A DNA stretch of 64,000 nucleotides from Bog-159 sp050011755 (GCA_050011755.1 JBEKIM010000005.1:14112-78111), one strand, 5' to 3'; counted from the stretch's first letter, positions 7,247 through 17,017 are shown. Translations and numbers: made by a program. The notes: generated from the letters alone by a model not told the origin.

Positions 7247-9315
7247 GGCTCACGCTGGTGTTCTTGTGTGCCGCCGCCGGTCTTTTCGCGCAGGGGGCGC
7301 CCACTCTGCAACAGGCCGAATCGCTCTGGAAACAACACCGCTACGTCGAATCGAAGGACGTCTTTGAAGCGCTCCTGGCGGCGCACCCGCGCAACGCCGA
7401 ATACCGCGTCCGCATGGGCCGCCTGTTTCTGGAACGATTTAACGCTCCGGAAGCCGCCAAGCTCTTTAGCGAAGCCCTGGAGATTGAGCCGAAGCAGGCC
7501 GGGGCTCTGCTTGGATTGGCGCTGGTAGCGGCGGATGGCTACGAGGCGCGGGCCGTCGACTTCGCGCGCCGCGCGGTGGAAGCCGATCCGCACCTTTTGG
7601 AAGCGCAGGAATTGCTCGCGCGCCTGGCGCTTGAAGACAACGACCCAGCCAAGGCGGCGGCCGAGGCGCATAAGGCCCTCAGTATGTCGGCGAATGCCGT
7701 CCAGGCCCGAGCCATCCTCGCCACCATCGATTGGCTGAACGACAAACCGGACTCGCCCTGGGACCCGCACGATGGCGCGGCATATGAAACCGCGGCGCGT
7801 ATCTTCGTCCTGAATCGCCGGTACGAGGAAGGCATCAAGTTCTTCCGCAAAGCTATCGCCGTGCAGCCGGACCTGTGGAGCGCCCATTCGCAATTGGGCA
7901 TCAACCTGATGCGGCTGGGTCTCGAACAGGAAGCCCGCGTCGAACTGGAATTGTGTTACCAGAACGACTACAAAGATAAGCCGACCGTGAATACGCTCCG
8001 GCTAATGGATAGCTACAAGAACTTCGTCACTTATAAAACGGACCGGACTGTCCTGCGCTTGCAGAAGAAAGAAGCCGAGTTGCTGCATCCTTACTTCGAA
8101 GAAGAGATGCTTCGCGCGCTACGCACCTATGACCGGAAATATGGCTTCAAGCTGGAACGTCCGGTGCAAGTCGAGGTCTATCCCGATCATGAAGATTTCG
8201 CGGTGCGCACCATGGGCATGCCCGGCTTGGGCGCGCTGGGCGTGACATTCGGATATGTAGTGGCCATGGACAGCCCGTCGGGCCGCCCTCCCGGAACGTT
8301 TCATTGGGCCAGCACCATGTGGCACGAACTCAGCCACGTGTATGTTTTGAATATGACCAATTTCCGCGTGCCGCGCTGGTTTACCGAGGGTCTCGCCGTG
8401 CACGAGGAGACGGCCACATCGCCCGAATGGGGCGACCGCCTCGATCCGCACGTCATCATGGCCATCAAGGATAAGAAGCTCCTCCCGGTGGCGGAGCTGG
8501 ACCGCGGGTTTGTGCGTCCCACTTACCCGGCCCAGGTCGTGGTGTCGTACTTCGAGGCGGGGCAAATCTGCGACTACATCAACCGCGAGTGGGGCTGGCC
8601 GAAACTGTTGGCCATGATTCACGATTTTGGCGGCGGCGCCTCCACCTCCGAAGTCATCCAGAAGGAACTCGGCGTCTCACCCGAGGAATTCGACAAACGC
8701 TTCATGGCCGCGCTTACCGCCGAAACCAAGACCACCGTGGATGGCTTCGAACAGTGGAGCAAAGATATCAAGAAAGTCGCGGCCGAGGCTAAAGCGCACG
8801 ATTACGACGCCATGATTCCCGACGCCTGCGCCATTCGCGATATCTATCCCGACTACGTGGAGGCCGGGAACGTCTACCAGTTTCTGGCCGACGCTTACGT
8901 GGCCAAGGGCGACAAGAAAGCGGCCATCGCCGAACTGGAACGCTATGCCAAGGTAGGCGGCCGGAGCCCTGATACACTGAAACAATTGGCCACCCTCCTC
9001 GAAGAGGCCGGCAATCGGAAGGAAGCGGCCGAAGTGCTCGACCGGCTCAACTATATCCAGCCCATCGACGAGGATTTGCATCGCCGGTTGGGTGACTTGT
9101 GGCTCGGCCTCGGGAATACCGCGGGCGCCATCCGCGAATACCAGGCGGTGCTGGCCAAGGCGCCTACCGACCCCGCCGCGTCACACTTCAACCTGGCGAA
9201 AGCTTACCGCACCGCAAATCGTCCGGACGCGGCTAAAGATGAATTGTTGCTGTCGCTCGAAGCCGCGCCAGGGTTCCGGCCCGCGCAGAAGATGTTGCTG
9301 GAGTTTTCCAAATAG
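7243..9315 (+). CDS. TPR protein with gluzincin metallopeptidase domain
   Basis: This 690-residue protein starts at a GTG overlapping the preceding stop as GTGA. A signal peptide (LVFLCAAAGLFAQG) is followed by TPR-like helical repeats to about residue 240. A gluzincin (peptidase MA-like) domain follows. The zinc motif is HELSH (H361, E362, H365), with E382 in WFTEGLAVHEE as third ligand. More TPR repeats fill about 520-690. All catalytic residues are present, so it is probably an active zinc peptidase with substrate-binding TPR arms. It is exported and sits in the MoxR/VWA operon between the caspase-fold protein and the ATPase. Confidence 0.88.
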   Translation: MRLTLVFLCAAAGLFAQGAPTLQQAESLWKQHRYVESKDVFEALLAAHPRNAEYRVRMGRLFLERFNAPEAAKLFSEALEIEPKQAGALLGLALVAADGYEARAVDFARRAVEADPHLLEAQELLARLALEDNDPAKAAAEAHKALSMSANAVQARAILATIDWLNDKPDSPWDPHDGAAYETAARIFVLNRRYEEGIKFFRKAIAVQPDLWSAHSQLGINLMRLGLEQEARVELELCYQNDYKDKPTVNTLRLMDSYKNFVTYKTDRTVLRLQKKEAELLHPYFEEEMLRALRTYDRKYGFKLERPVQVEVYPDHEDFAVRTMGMPGLGALGVTFGYVVAMDSPSGRPPGTFHWASTMWHELSHVYVLNMTNFRVPRWFTEGLAVHEETATSPEWGDRLDPHVIMAIKDKKLLPVAELDRGFVRPTYPAQVVVSYFEAGQICDYINREWGWPKLLAMIHDFGGGASTSEVIQKELGVSPEEFDKRFMAALTAETKTTVDGFEQWSKDIKKVAAEAKAHDYDAMIPDACAIRDIYPDYVEAGNVYQFLADAYVAKGDKKAAIAELERYAKVGGRSPDTLKQLATLLEEAGNRKEAAEVLDRLNYIQPIDEDLHRRLGDLWLGLGNTAGAIREYQAVLAKAPTDPAASHFNLAKAYRTANRPDAAKDELLLSLEAAPGFRPAQKMLLEFSK

Positions 9316-9330
9316 GCCAGACAAAACTAT

Positions 9331-10356
9331 ATGTCCACCACCGTCACTCCCCAGTTAGAACCAGACGTCTTGCGCGGCCGTATCGGCCGGTTCCGCGAGG
9401 TGCAGGGCGAAATTGTGCGTCAGGTACGGCGCGTGATCGTCGGGCAGGAAGAGGTATTGGAGCAGGTGATGATCGCCCTGTTTGTGGGCGGTCATTGCCT
9501 CATCACCGGCCTGCCCGGCACCGCCAAAACGCTGCTGGTCCGCACCATGGCGCAGACGCTCGGCCTGGTGTTCAAGCGTATCCAGTTCACACCGGACCTG
9601 ATGCCGTCCGACATCACCGGCACGGACATCATTGAGGAAGATCCTACCACCGGCCATCGCACCTGGACCTTCGTCAAGGGTCCCATCTTCGCCAACGTGC
9701 TGCTGGCGGACGAAATCAACCGCACGCCCCCCAAGACGCAGTCGGCGCTGCTGGAGGCCATGCAGGAACTCGCCTGCACGGTGCGCGGCAATAACTATAA
9801 GCTGCCGGGGCCGTTCTTCGTATTGGCCACCCAGAACCCCATCGAATTGGAAGGCACTTATCCGCTGCCCGAAGCGCAGTTGGATCGCTTCCTGTTTAAC
9901 ACGGTGCTCGGCTATCTCAGCGCGAGCGAAGAACTTCAGGTCGTCGATCTGACTACCACCACCCACGTGGCGCAGGCCGATCCGGTCACCAACGCGCAAG
10001 AGATCCTGGACTTTCAGCAACTGGTGCGCATGGTGCCCATCGGCGAGTCCGTTGCGCGCTATGCCATCGACCTGGTGCGCGCCAGCCGCGCCAGCGATGA
10101 AAGCGCCCCCGACTTCGTCAAGAAGTACGTAAACTACGGGGCCAGCGTGCGCGCCGCGCAGTTCCTGGTGCTGGCCGCCAAAGCCAGAGCGCTCATGAAG
10201 GGCCGTTATCACGTGACCTACGAAGACATCCGCGCCCTCTATATCCCGGTTCTGCGTCATCGCATTCTGTTAAACTTCCACGCGGAATCGGACCGGCTGA
10301 AACAAGACGACATCCTGCAGCGGCTGCTCGAGCACAAGGGAGCGCCGAAGGAATAA
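9331..10356 (+). CDS. MoxR-family AAA+ ATPase
   Basis: This 341-residue cytoplasmic ATPase belongs to the MoxR/RavA chaperone-like group. Walker A is GLPGTAKT near residue 60, Walker B is LLADEINR, and sensor 1 is in ATQNPIE. The PEAQLDRF motif typical of MoxR follows, and a C-terminal lid domain ends the protein. MoxR ATPases are almost always next to DUF58 and VWA membrane proteins, as here, and are thought to drive assembly or metal loading of VWA partners. It starts 15 bases after the TPR-gluzincin gene. A function in maturation of the operon's VWA proteins is inferred. Confidence 0.95.
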   Translation: MSTTVTPQLEPDVLRGRIGRFREVQGEIVRQVRRVIVGQEEVLEQVMIALFVGGHCLITGLPGTAKTLLVRTMAQTLGLVFKRIQFTPDLMPSDITGTDIIEEDPTTGHRTWTFVKGPIFANVLLADEINRTPPKTQSALLEAMQELACTVRGNNYKLPGPFFVLATQNPIELEGTYPLPEAQLDRFLFNTVLGYLSASEELQVVDLTTTTHVAQADPVTNAQEILDFQQLVRMVPIGESVARYAIDLVRASRASDESAPDFVKKYVNYGASVRAAQFLVLAAKARALMKGRYHVTYEDIRALYIPVLRHRILLNFHAESDRLKQDDILQRLLEHKGAPKE

Positions 10357-10364
10357 AACAGGTG

Positions 10365-10427
10365 ACGGGTTGCAGGTGGTGGGCGATCGGCGTACCTGAC
10401 ACCCACAACCCGCAACCCATAACCCGT
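10365..10427. repeat. Imperfect inverted repeat of GGGTT/AACCC units
   Basis: The gap between moxR and the DUF58 gene has a GGGTTGCAGGTGGTGGG arm at 10365-10383 and a complementary arm of CCCACAACCC, GCAACCC and ATAACCC words at 10402-10427. The words AACCCGC, AACCCAT and AACCCGT form a short degenerate direct repeat. It is unlike the other palindromes in the window. Confidence 0.55.
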
Positions 10428-10445
10428 AGCCTATAACTCAACCCC

Positions 10446-11333
10446 ATGCTACAGCGCTTCCTAGATCCGGCGACCCTGGCTTCCATCTCCGGCCTCGACT
10501 TAGTGGCCAAGACGGTAGTGGATGGCTTCATTGCGGGGCTGCATCGCTCGCCGGATTACGGCTTCAGCCAGGAGTTCGCCGAGTACCGCGCCTACACGCC
10601 GGGCGACGATCTGCGGCACGTCGATTGGAACGTCTTCGCCCGCAGCGAGCGCGTCTACTTGAAGCGGTATCGCGGCGAAACCAACACGCAATTGCTCATT
10701 CTGCTGGATGCCAGCGCCTCCATGGCCTACGGCTCGCACGCCGTGAACAAGCTCGATTACGCGCGCTTCCTGGCCGCTTCGCTCTGCTATCTGTCGCATG
10801 CGCAGCGCGATGCCGCCGGCCTGATCGTCTTCGCTGAAGATGTCCAGAACTACGTGGCTCCTTCCACCCGCCAGGGGCAATTGTTCCGCCTCCTGCATGC
10901 CATCGAGAAGGCGCAGCCAGGCACGCGTACCGACTTTGCGAAACCCTTCGTACACTTTCTGGACTTCACCCGCCGCCGGGGTATCGCGGTGGTAATCTCG
11001 GATTTCTACGAGCGTCCCGAGGTGATCGTGAAAACCGTGGAACCCCTACGCTTCCGCGGCAACGAAGTGATTCTGTTTCATGTGCTCGATCCCCAGGAGA
11101 TCGCACCCAAATTCCGCGAGCCTGTCTTGCTCACCGACATGGAAACCAGCGGCACTCTGGAAGTCTCTCCCGAATACGCGCGTGGCGAATACCGCCGCAA
11201 GATCGATGCCCATATACAAGCCCTGCGCGACCAGGCCAAAGGCGCGGGACTGGATTATTTCCTGATGGACACGGGCCGCCCGCTCGACGAAGGCTTGCGC
11301 GAGTACCTGGGCGTGCGGCAGGGGAGGCTATAA
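10446..11333 (+). CDS. DUF58 domain protein
   Basis: This 295-residue protein carries the DUF58 signature YTPGDDLRHVDWNVFARSE near residues 50-68, followed by LLILLDASASMAYG, a VWA-like DxSxS site. There is no signal peptide or clear transmembrane helix. DUF58 proteins are the standard partner of MoxR ATPases. The stop is directly followed by the ATG of the next gene (11334), so the two are co-translated. Confidence 0.92.
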   Translation: MLQRFLDPATLASISGLDLVAKTVVDGFIAGLHRSPDYGFSQEFAEYRAYTPGDDLRHVDWNVFARSERVYLKRYRGETNTQLLILLDASASMAYGSHAVNKLDYARFLAASLCYLSHAQRDAAGLIVFAEDVQNYVAPSTRQGQLFRLLHAIEKAQPGTRTDFAKPFVHFLDFTRRRGIAVVISDFYERPEVIVKTVEPLRFRGNEVILFHVLDPQEIAPKFREPVLLTDMETSGTLEVSPEYARGEYRRKIDAHIQALRDQAKGAGLDYFLMDTGRPLDEGLREYLGVRQGRL

Positions 11334-13331
11334 ATGGGATTCCTGGCGCCTTGGGCTTTGGCCGGAATAGTGGCGGTGGGCCTGCCCGTTTGGCTGCACC
11401 TGCTCAAGAAACATAAAACCACGCCCCTGCCATTCAGCTCGCTGATGTTTTTCGAACGCCGCACGCAAAGCTCCATCAAACACCGGCGCTTGCAATATTT
11501 GCTGCTGCTGGCTTTGCGCGCGGCGGTGATTGCGCTGTTAGCCTTTGCCTTCGCCCGCCCGTTCCTGCAATCCCGCCTGGCCTCCTTGGCAGGGGGACCC
11601 CGGCTGACGGTGCTGGCGATCGATAATTCCTTCAGCATGCGCGATGGCGATCGTCTCGCGCGCGCCAAACAGGAAGCCGGCGAGGCTGCCTCGAAATTGC
11701 GCGCCGGAGACAAGCTGCAAGTGCTGGCGTTCGGCTCGCAGGTGCATATGATGGGCGCCTCGGCCGCGGCCGTCCGCACGATCGAGCCGGCCGATACGCG
11801 CAGTTCCTACGCGGAGCTTTCGCGTGCGCTGCGGGCCCTCGCGCAATCTGCGCGCATGCCCGTGGCGGCGCACCTTTTCTCCGACATGCAGAAATCGTCG
11901 CTGCCCACCAACTTCTCCGACCTGCGATTGGGCGACAATGTGCAGTTGTTCGCGCATCCCGTGGCGGATCGCCGTGCGGCTAACTTCGCCGTCGAAAGCG
12001 TCAGCGCGCCGCCGACCATCTATGGCTCCGGGAAAGCGCGCGTGGAAGCCACCATCGCCGGCTACGGGACCGAGCCAGCTAAACGCCGTGTGGCCCTCGT
12101 GCTGAATGGCCGCGAGATCGACTCCAAGGCCATCGACGTCCCCGCCCGCGGGCGCGGCACCGCCGAATTCCCGCAGGTGGATATGCCTTATGGCTTGAAC
12201 CGCTGCGAGGTCCGCATCGATTCCGCCGACAGCCTGCCCGATGACGATCGTTTCTATTTTTCGGTCGAGCGGGCCGAAGCCCGCCACGTGCTCTTCGTAC
12301 ACGAAGGCCGCAATCAGCGCGACGCGCTCTATTTCCGCACCGCGCTCGAAGCTGCCGCTGAATCGGCTTATGCGCTGGATACCGTGCCGCTCGAGCAGAG
12401 CGCCAATCTCGATCCGCACAAGTATGCGTTTGTAATTCTCTCGGATGTGGGGCCGCTGCCGGCCGCCTTCGAAACCGCATTGCGCGGCTACGTGCGCGCG
12501 GGTGGATCGCTGCTGGTGGCTTTGGGGCGCGAGTCGGCCTTAGCTAACCATGTGCCGGTATTCGATGAGAAAGTCGTCGAGCCGCGCTACTACGGCCGCG
12601 ATGGCGCGCTCTTCCAGACCGCGGCGTGGTTGGATGAAGGTCACCCGTCCATTCACGACGCCCAGCATTGGGACGACGTGAAATTCTACCAGGCGGTGCG
12701 TGTGAATCCGGGTTCGGCCCAGGTGGCGGCGCGCCTCGGCGACGACACGCCGCTGCTGCTCGACAAGCACTTTGGCGAAGGGCGTGTGCTGGTGTTTGCT
12801 TCCACTTTCGACAACATCTCCAACGATTTTCCGCTACACGCTTCCTTCGTGCCGTTCATCGAGCACACCGCGAACTATCTGGCGCGGCAGGAAGAGCGTC
12901 CCAGCAACTATCTGGTCGGCGCGTATCTCGATTTGCGGCAGGCCAAGGAAAAGGGTGAGGCGGTAGAAGTCCTCGACCCTAAGGGCCAGCGCGCGCTGAC
13001 GCTGGACGAAGCCACGCGTGCCCAGAACATGCCCCTCACGATGGCCGGTTTTTACGATGTGAAGCGGCCCAACGGACGGCATGAACTGGTAGCGGTGAAC
13101 GCGGATCGCCGCGAGTCGGATCTGGATGTAATCTCCGCGGATACCCTGGCGCTATGGCAGAATACGGCTCAGGGACAGCGGGATGCGGCTGTGGGAGGGG
13201 CACCGGAAGCGCCCAAGCCCATGGAGTTTTGGTGGTATGTCCTGATGGCCGTGCTGGCGTTGGCGGTAGCCGAATCGTTGTTGGGCAACCACCACTTGAC
13301 GGTCGATCCGGACGCGGGAGGGCAGGCTTAG
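11334..13331 (+). CDS. BatA-like membrane protein with VWA domain
   Basis: This 665-residue protein opens with the aerotolerance-type N-terminus (TIGR02226 type): MGFLAPWALAGIVAVGLPVW, then LHLLKKH, and a second helix LLLALRAAVIALLAFAFARP. A VWA domain follows with AIDNSFSMRDG (DxSxS). The middle contains KYAFVILSDVGPLP and a YVRAGGSLLVALG segment, again amidotransferase-like. One helix near the C-terminus (WWYVLMAVLALAVAESLLG) closes it. It shares this plan with the 3999-6248 product, so the operon has two large VWA membrane proteins. It probably forms the membrane platform for the MoxR/DUF58 pair. Confidence 0.9.
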   Translation: MGFLAPWALAGIVAVGLPVWLHLLKKHKTTPLPFSSLMFFERRTQSSIKHRRLQYLLLLALRAAVIALLAFAFARPFLQSRLASLAGGPRLTVLAIDNSFSMRDGDRLARAKQEAGEAASKLRAGDKLQVLAFGSQVHMMGASAAAVRTIEPADTRSSYAELSRALRALAQSARMPVAAHLFSDMQKSSLPTNFSDLRLGDNVQLFAHPVADRRAANFAVESVSAPPTIYGSGKARVEATIAGYGTEPAKRRVALVLNGREIDSKAIDVPARGRGTAEFPQVDMPYGLNRCEVRIDSADSLPDDDRFYFSVERAEARHVLFVHEGRNQRDALYFRTALEAAAESAYALDTVPLEQSANLDPHKYAFVILSDVGPLPAAFETALRGYVRAGGSLLVALGRESALANHVPVFDEKVVEPRYYGRDGALFQTAAWLDEGHPSIHDAQHWDDVKFYQAVRVNPGSAQVAARLGDDTPLLLDKHFGEGRVLVFASTFDNISNDFPLHASFVPFIEHTANYLARQEERPSNYLVGAYLDLRQAKEKGEAVEVLDPKGQRALTLDEATRAQNMPLTMAGFYDVKRPNGRHELVAVNADRRESDLDVISADTLALWQNTAQGQRDAAVGGAPEAPKPMEFWWYVLMAVLALAVAESLLGNHHLTVDPDAGGQA

Positions 13332-13366
13332 GTCCGCGCGGGATTTAGTTCCGCCAAAGGTGTCGT

Positions 13367-16300
13367 ATGAATCCATTGACCGGCGTAACCGATTATCTTC
13401 GCCGCATCGAGCGGCGCTTGCGGGTTCTGGCCTTCACCAGGGGCGTGGCGATTACCGCCGCGGCGGCACTGGTCTTCACGGTGCTCGCGGTGCTGTTGGC
13501 CAACGCTTTCGCATTCTCCAATCCCAGCGTGACCGGCGCGCGGGTGGTGCTCTTCGTAGCGCTGGCTCTGGCCCTCGGTATCGGGCTGGTGGTTCCGTTG
13601 CTCCGCCTCAACCGCCGCCATGCGGCGCGCGAAACGGAACGCAAGTTTCCTGAGTTCGAGGAGCGGCTGCTCACTTTCACCGAGCGCGCCCGCGCCAATC
13701 CGGACGATCCCTTTCTGCCGTTGCTGGCCGCCGACACCCTGGAAGTCTCGCACAAAGCTGAACCGGCGCGCATTGCCGGACGCAATCGCATTCTCAGCTT
13801 CATCGCCGGCGCGGCGGGATCGCTGGCCGTGCTCCTGTGGCTGGGCACGTCCGGTCCCGGGTTCCTGGGTTACGGAACCTCTCTGCTTTGGGGCCGGCTG
13901 CCGAAAGGTGAACTCACGCCGTATTACGACATCGCCGTGCAGCCCGGCAATCGTACCGTGCGCCGTCTGGCGGATCAATTGATCGGCGCGGAGCTGAAAG
14001 GTTTTCAGGCGCAGCGCGTGCGCATGTTCGCGCGCTATGCCAGCTCGTCGAAATGGGAGCAGGCGGACATGCGCCCGCAAATCGACGGCCCCGGCTACGA
14101 ATTTCTGATCGCCGGCGTGCCTGAGTCGCTCGATTACTATGTGGAGGCCGGCAGCGTCCGTTCGAAACAATACCACCTGAAGGTGGTCGATCTGCCCGGC
14201 ATAAAAAAGCTGAAAGTCACTTACCATTTTCCCGGCTGGACCGGGATGAAGGATAAGGTCGAAGATCCCGGAGGCGACCTGCGTGCCGTGGAAGGCACGG
14301 ATGCCGAAGTGGCCATCGAAACGGACCGCCCGCTGGCGAACGGCGCCCTGCTCTTCGACGATGGCACCAAAGTGCTGCTGCGCTCCGGCGAGAACGGCTT
14401 GCGCATCGCCAGCGTGCCCATTCGCAAGGATGGCATGTATCATATCGCCGCGGTCGATCGGGGCGAAGACGTACGCCTGAGCCCGGACTATTTCATCGAA
14501 GCGCAAAAGGACGAGCCGCCCACCGTGCGCATCACCCGGCCGCAGGCCGACGCGCGCGTGAATCCTATCGAAGAAGTGACCGTCACGGTGGAGGGCCAGG
14601 ACGATTTCGGGTTGAACGAGCTGAGCCTGCATTACTCGGTGAATGGCGATGCCGAAAAAACCGTCTCCCTGCTGAAGAGCAAGGGGCTAAAGACCGCATC
14701 CGGCTCGACCACCATCGCTCTGGAGGATTTCAAGCTCTCGCCGGGCGACCTGATCAGCCTGTATGCCACTTCGCACGACGCGCACTCCATCGCGCGCACC
14801 GATATGATGTTCGTGCAGGCCGAGCCCTTCGAACGGCGCTACTCGCAATCGCAGGAATCCGGCGGCATGGGCGCCGGCGGCGATCAGGATGACAACCGCA
14901 TCTCCGAGCGCGAAAAGGAAATCATCGCGGCCACCTGGAATCAGATCAAGGACAAGTCCGGGGATAAGGCTGTGGCGTCTGAAAACGCGGGCTTCCTCTC
15001 GGGCGTGCAAGCGAAATTGCGCGACCAGGCGCACTCGCTGTCCGATCGCATGAAAGCGCGCCAATTGGCCGGATCGAGCGAAGAGTTCAAAGCCTTCACC
15101 GCCGATATGGACGATGCCGTGAAGGCCATGGGGCCGGCGGCGGACAAACTACGCGGCTCGCAATGGGAGAATGCCCTCGCGCCTGAGCAGAAAGCCTTGC
15201 AGCACCTGTTGCGCGCGGAGGCCGTGATGCGCGATATCAAAGTGGCCTTCGGGAATCGCGGAGGCGGCGGCGCGGGCGCCAACGGCGGCGCGGAGCGCGA
15301 TCTGCAAAGCCTCTTCGACCTGGAGCTCGACACCGAGAAGAACCAGTATGAGAGCGGGCAGTCCTCGGCTTCCAAGGATCAACAGCAGCGCAAGATCGAC
15401 GAGGCCCTGCAGAAGCTCGAAGAACTCGCCCGCCGGCAGCAGGAACTCGCCGGGCAGCAGCGCCGTAACCAGCAGGTTTCGCAGCAGCGCTGGCAGCAGG
15501 AAATGCTGCGCCGCGAGGCCGAAGAACTGCAGCGCCAGATGGAGCAGCTCTCGCGAAATCAGCAGGGCCAGCCGCAATCCGGGCAGCCGCAGTCGGGACA
15601 GCCGCAAAACGGCCAACCCCAGTCGGGGCAGTCATCCGGCCAGCCATCCAGCCAGGGCGGCCAAATGTCGTCGCAACAACTGCGGCGGGCCATCGATCAA
15701 TTGCGGCAGGCGCAGCAGGATATGCGCCAATCGACTTCCACGCAGAGTGAGGCCGATGCCCGGCGCGCCGCCGAGCGCTTGCAACAGGCCCGCGATCTCC
15801 TGTCGGGCCTTCGCCAGCAACAGGCGGCCGCGGGTGTGGACGATCTGGCGCGCCAGGCCGACGCCCTTGCCGGGCGCCAGCAGGAATCCAACGCCCGGAT
15901 GCGCCGCGCGTTCGGCATGCCCGGACAGCAACAGGCGCAAGGGGCCACGCGCGAGCAGGCGGAAGAGCTGGCGCGCGAAAAAGAGCAATTGGCCAGCGAT
16001 TATCAGCGCCTGGAAGCTGGTATGGGGACCACTGCCCGGGATACGCGGGCCACGAATCGTGAGTTGTCCAGCAAGCTGCGGGATGCCCTGGGCCAGGTGC
16101 AGCAGAACGAGATCAACAACCGTCTGCGGCAGGGTGCCGATTTCATGCGCCATGGCAACGGCGCGGCGGCCACCATGCGCGACGCCGTCACCACGCAGGC
16201 GCTGAACAATCTGCGCGATCAGTTGCACGAAATGCAGAAGATGGCCGGCAACGGCCAGCCGGGAGCCGGCGACAAGGATCAACAGGCTCTGGCCCAGGCT

Positions 16301-16900
16301 CTGGCGCAAACCGAACACCTCCGCCAGGAGATGGAACGCGCTATGCGCGGACAGCAGCCGGGCCAGCAGAAAGGTCAAGCGCCCGGCCGGCAACCCGGTC
16401 AACCCGGTCAGGAAGCGGAGGGACAGGACGGCCAGCAGCCGGGCCAGCAGCCGGGCCAGCAGCCGGGCCAGCAAACGGGCCAGCAGGAGGGCCAGCAGGT
16501 GGGCGGCGGCCAGCCTGGCTCGCTAGGTCCACTGAACGGCCGGCAAGGCGGCGGCCTCTTGCCGACACCCGGACCGGCTTCCGGCGATTCCGGCGACTTC
16601 CTCCGGGACTATCGCGCCACGCTTCGCGACTTGGAGAATAACCCGCGAATTGGCAAAGATTTGCGCGATTCGATCCACGATCTGTACCGGCTCGATCCCC
16701 GCCTCTCTCCCGGCAATGCGCAATTGATGAATCTGATCGAATCGCAGATGCTCTCCGGAGTCGAGCAGCTCGAACTGCAGTTGCGCCGCCAGCTCGACGG
16801 CCAGAATGGCGCCGTCCGCAGTGGTGCGGCCGACCCTGTTCCGCAAGGTTACGCCGACGCGGTGGCCGAGTACTTCCGGCGCTTAAGTAAGGAGAAGTAG
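13367..16900 (+). CDS. DUF4175-type giant membrane protein with Gln-rich coiled coil
   Basis: This 1177-residue protein has two helices in residues 25-80 and a third near 145. Beta-rich extracytoplasmic domains follow to about 480, including YHFPGWTGMKDK and PPTVRITRPQADARVNPIEEV. From about 640 to 1060 it is a Gln/Arg/Glu-rich coiled coil interrupted by low-complexity blocks, QPQSGQPQSGQPQNGQPQSG near 735-755 and (PGQQ)n near 1020-1045. A short globular C-terminus includes FLRDYRATLRDLENNPRIG. This matches DUF4175/TIGR02302-like proteins that end MoxR-VWA operons. The coiled coil suggests a long spanning or scaffold role. The sub-repeats are prone to length change. Confidence 0.82.
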   Translation: MNPLTGVTDYLRRIERRLRVLAFTRGVAITAAAALVFTVLAVLLANAFAFSNPSVTGARVVLFVALALALGIGLVVPLLRLNRRHAARETERKFPEFEERLLTFTERARANPDDPFLPLLAADTLEVSHKAEPARIAGRNRILSFIAGAAGSLAVLLWLGTSGPGFLGYGTSLLWGRLPKGELTPYYDIAVQPGNRTVRRLADQLIGAELKGFQAQRVRMFARYASSSKWEQADMRPQIDGPGYEFLIAGVPESLDYYVEAGSVRSKQYHLKVVDLPGIKKLKVTYHFPGWTGMKDKVEDPGGDLRAVEGTDAEVAIETDRPLANGALLFDDGTKVLLRSGENGLRIASVPIRKDGMYHIAAVDRGEDVRLSPDYFIEAQKDEPPTVRITRPQADARVNPIEEVTVTVEGQDDFGLNELSLHYSVNGDAEKTVSLLKSKGLKTASGSTTIALEDFKLSPGDLISLYATSHDAHSIARTDMMFVQAEPFERRYSQSQESGGMGAGGDQDDNRISEREKEIIAATWNQIKDKSGDKAVASENAGFLSGVQAKLRDQAHSLSDRMKARQLAGSSEEFKAFTADMDDAVKAMGPAADKLRGSQWENALAPEQKALQHLLRAEAVMRDIKVAFGNRGGGGAGANGGAERDLQSLFDLELDTEKNQYESGQSSASKDQQQRKIDEALQKLEELARRQQELAGQQRRNQQVSQQRWQQEMLRREAEELQRQMEQLSRNQQGQPQSGQPQSGQPQNGQPQSGQSSGQPSSQGGQMSSQQLRRAIDQLRQAQQDMRQSTSTQSEADARRAAERLQQARDLLSGLRQQQAAAGVDDLARQADALAGRQQESNARMRRAFGMPGQQQAQGATREQAEELAREKEQLASDYQRLEAGMGTTARDTRATNRELSSKLRDALGQVQQNEINNRLRQGADFMRHGNGAAATMRDAVTTQALNNLRDQLHEMQKMAGNGQPGAGDKDQQALAQALAQTEHLRQEMERAMRGQQPGQQKGQAPGRQPGQPGQEAEGQDGQQPGQQPGQQPGQQTGQQEGQQVGGGQPGSLGPLNGRQGGGLLPTPGPASGDSGDFLRDYRATLRDLENNPRIGKDLRDSIHDLYRLDPRLSPGNAQLMNLIESQMLSGVEQLELQLRRQLDGQNGAVRSGAADPVPQGYADAVAEYFRRLSKEK

Positions 16901-16993
16901 GGCGGCCCGTGGCGCACGCTTCAGCGTGGCGGCGGGACTCTTAGGTCCCGCTAAGCCGGCTGGAAAGCCGGCTGCGGCCAGGATTGGCCGCCC
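16900..16993. repeat. Composite palindrome with outer stem at a convergent gene junction
   Basis: GGGCGGCC (16900-16907) pairs with GGCCGCCC (16986-16993). Between them lie hairpins of the modules CACGCTTCAGCGTG, GCGGGACTCTTAGGTCCCGC and AGCCGGCTGGAAAGCCGGCT. The whole can fold as a clover of three arms. It fills the gap between the converging DUF4175 and mutS2 genes, a natural place for a two-way terminator. Confidence 0.8.
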
Positions 16994-17017
16994 CACATCT
17001 GTGTATGCACCGGCCCA

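Noticed and set aside
15632..16474. Minus-strand open frame with Leu/Ala/Arg repeats
   Set aside because: It is the reverse of the Gln/Gly/Pro-rich part of DUF4175; the repeats LARLLARLLA come from (PGQQ)n DNA.
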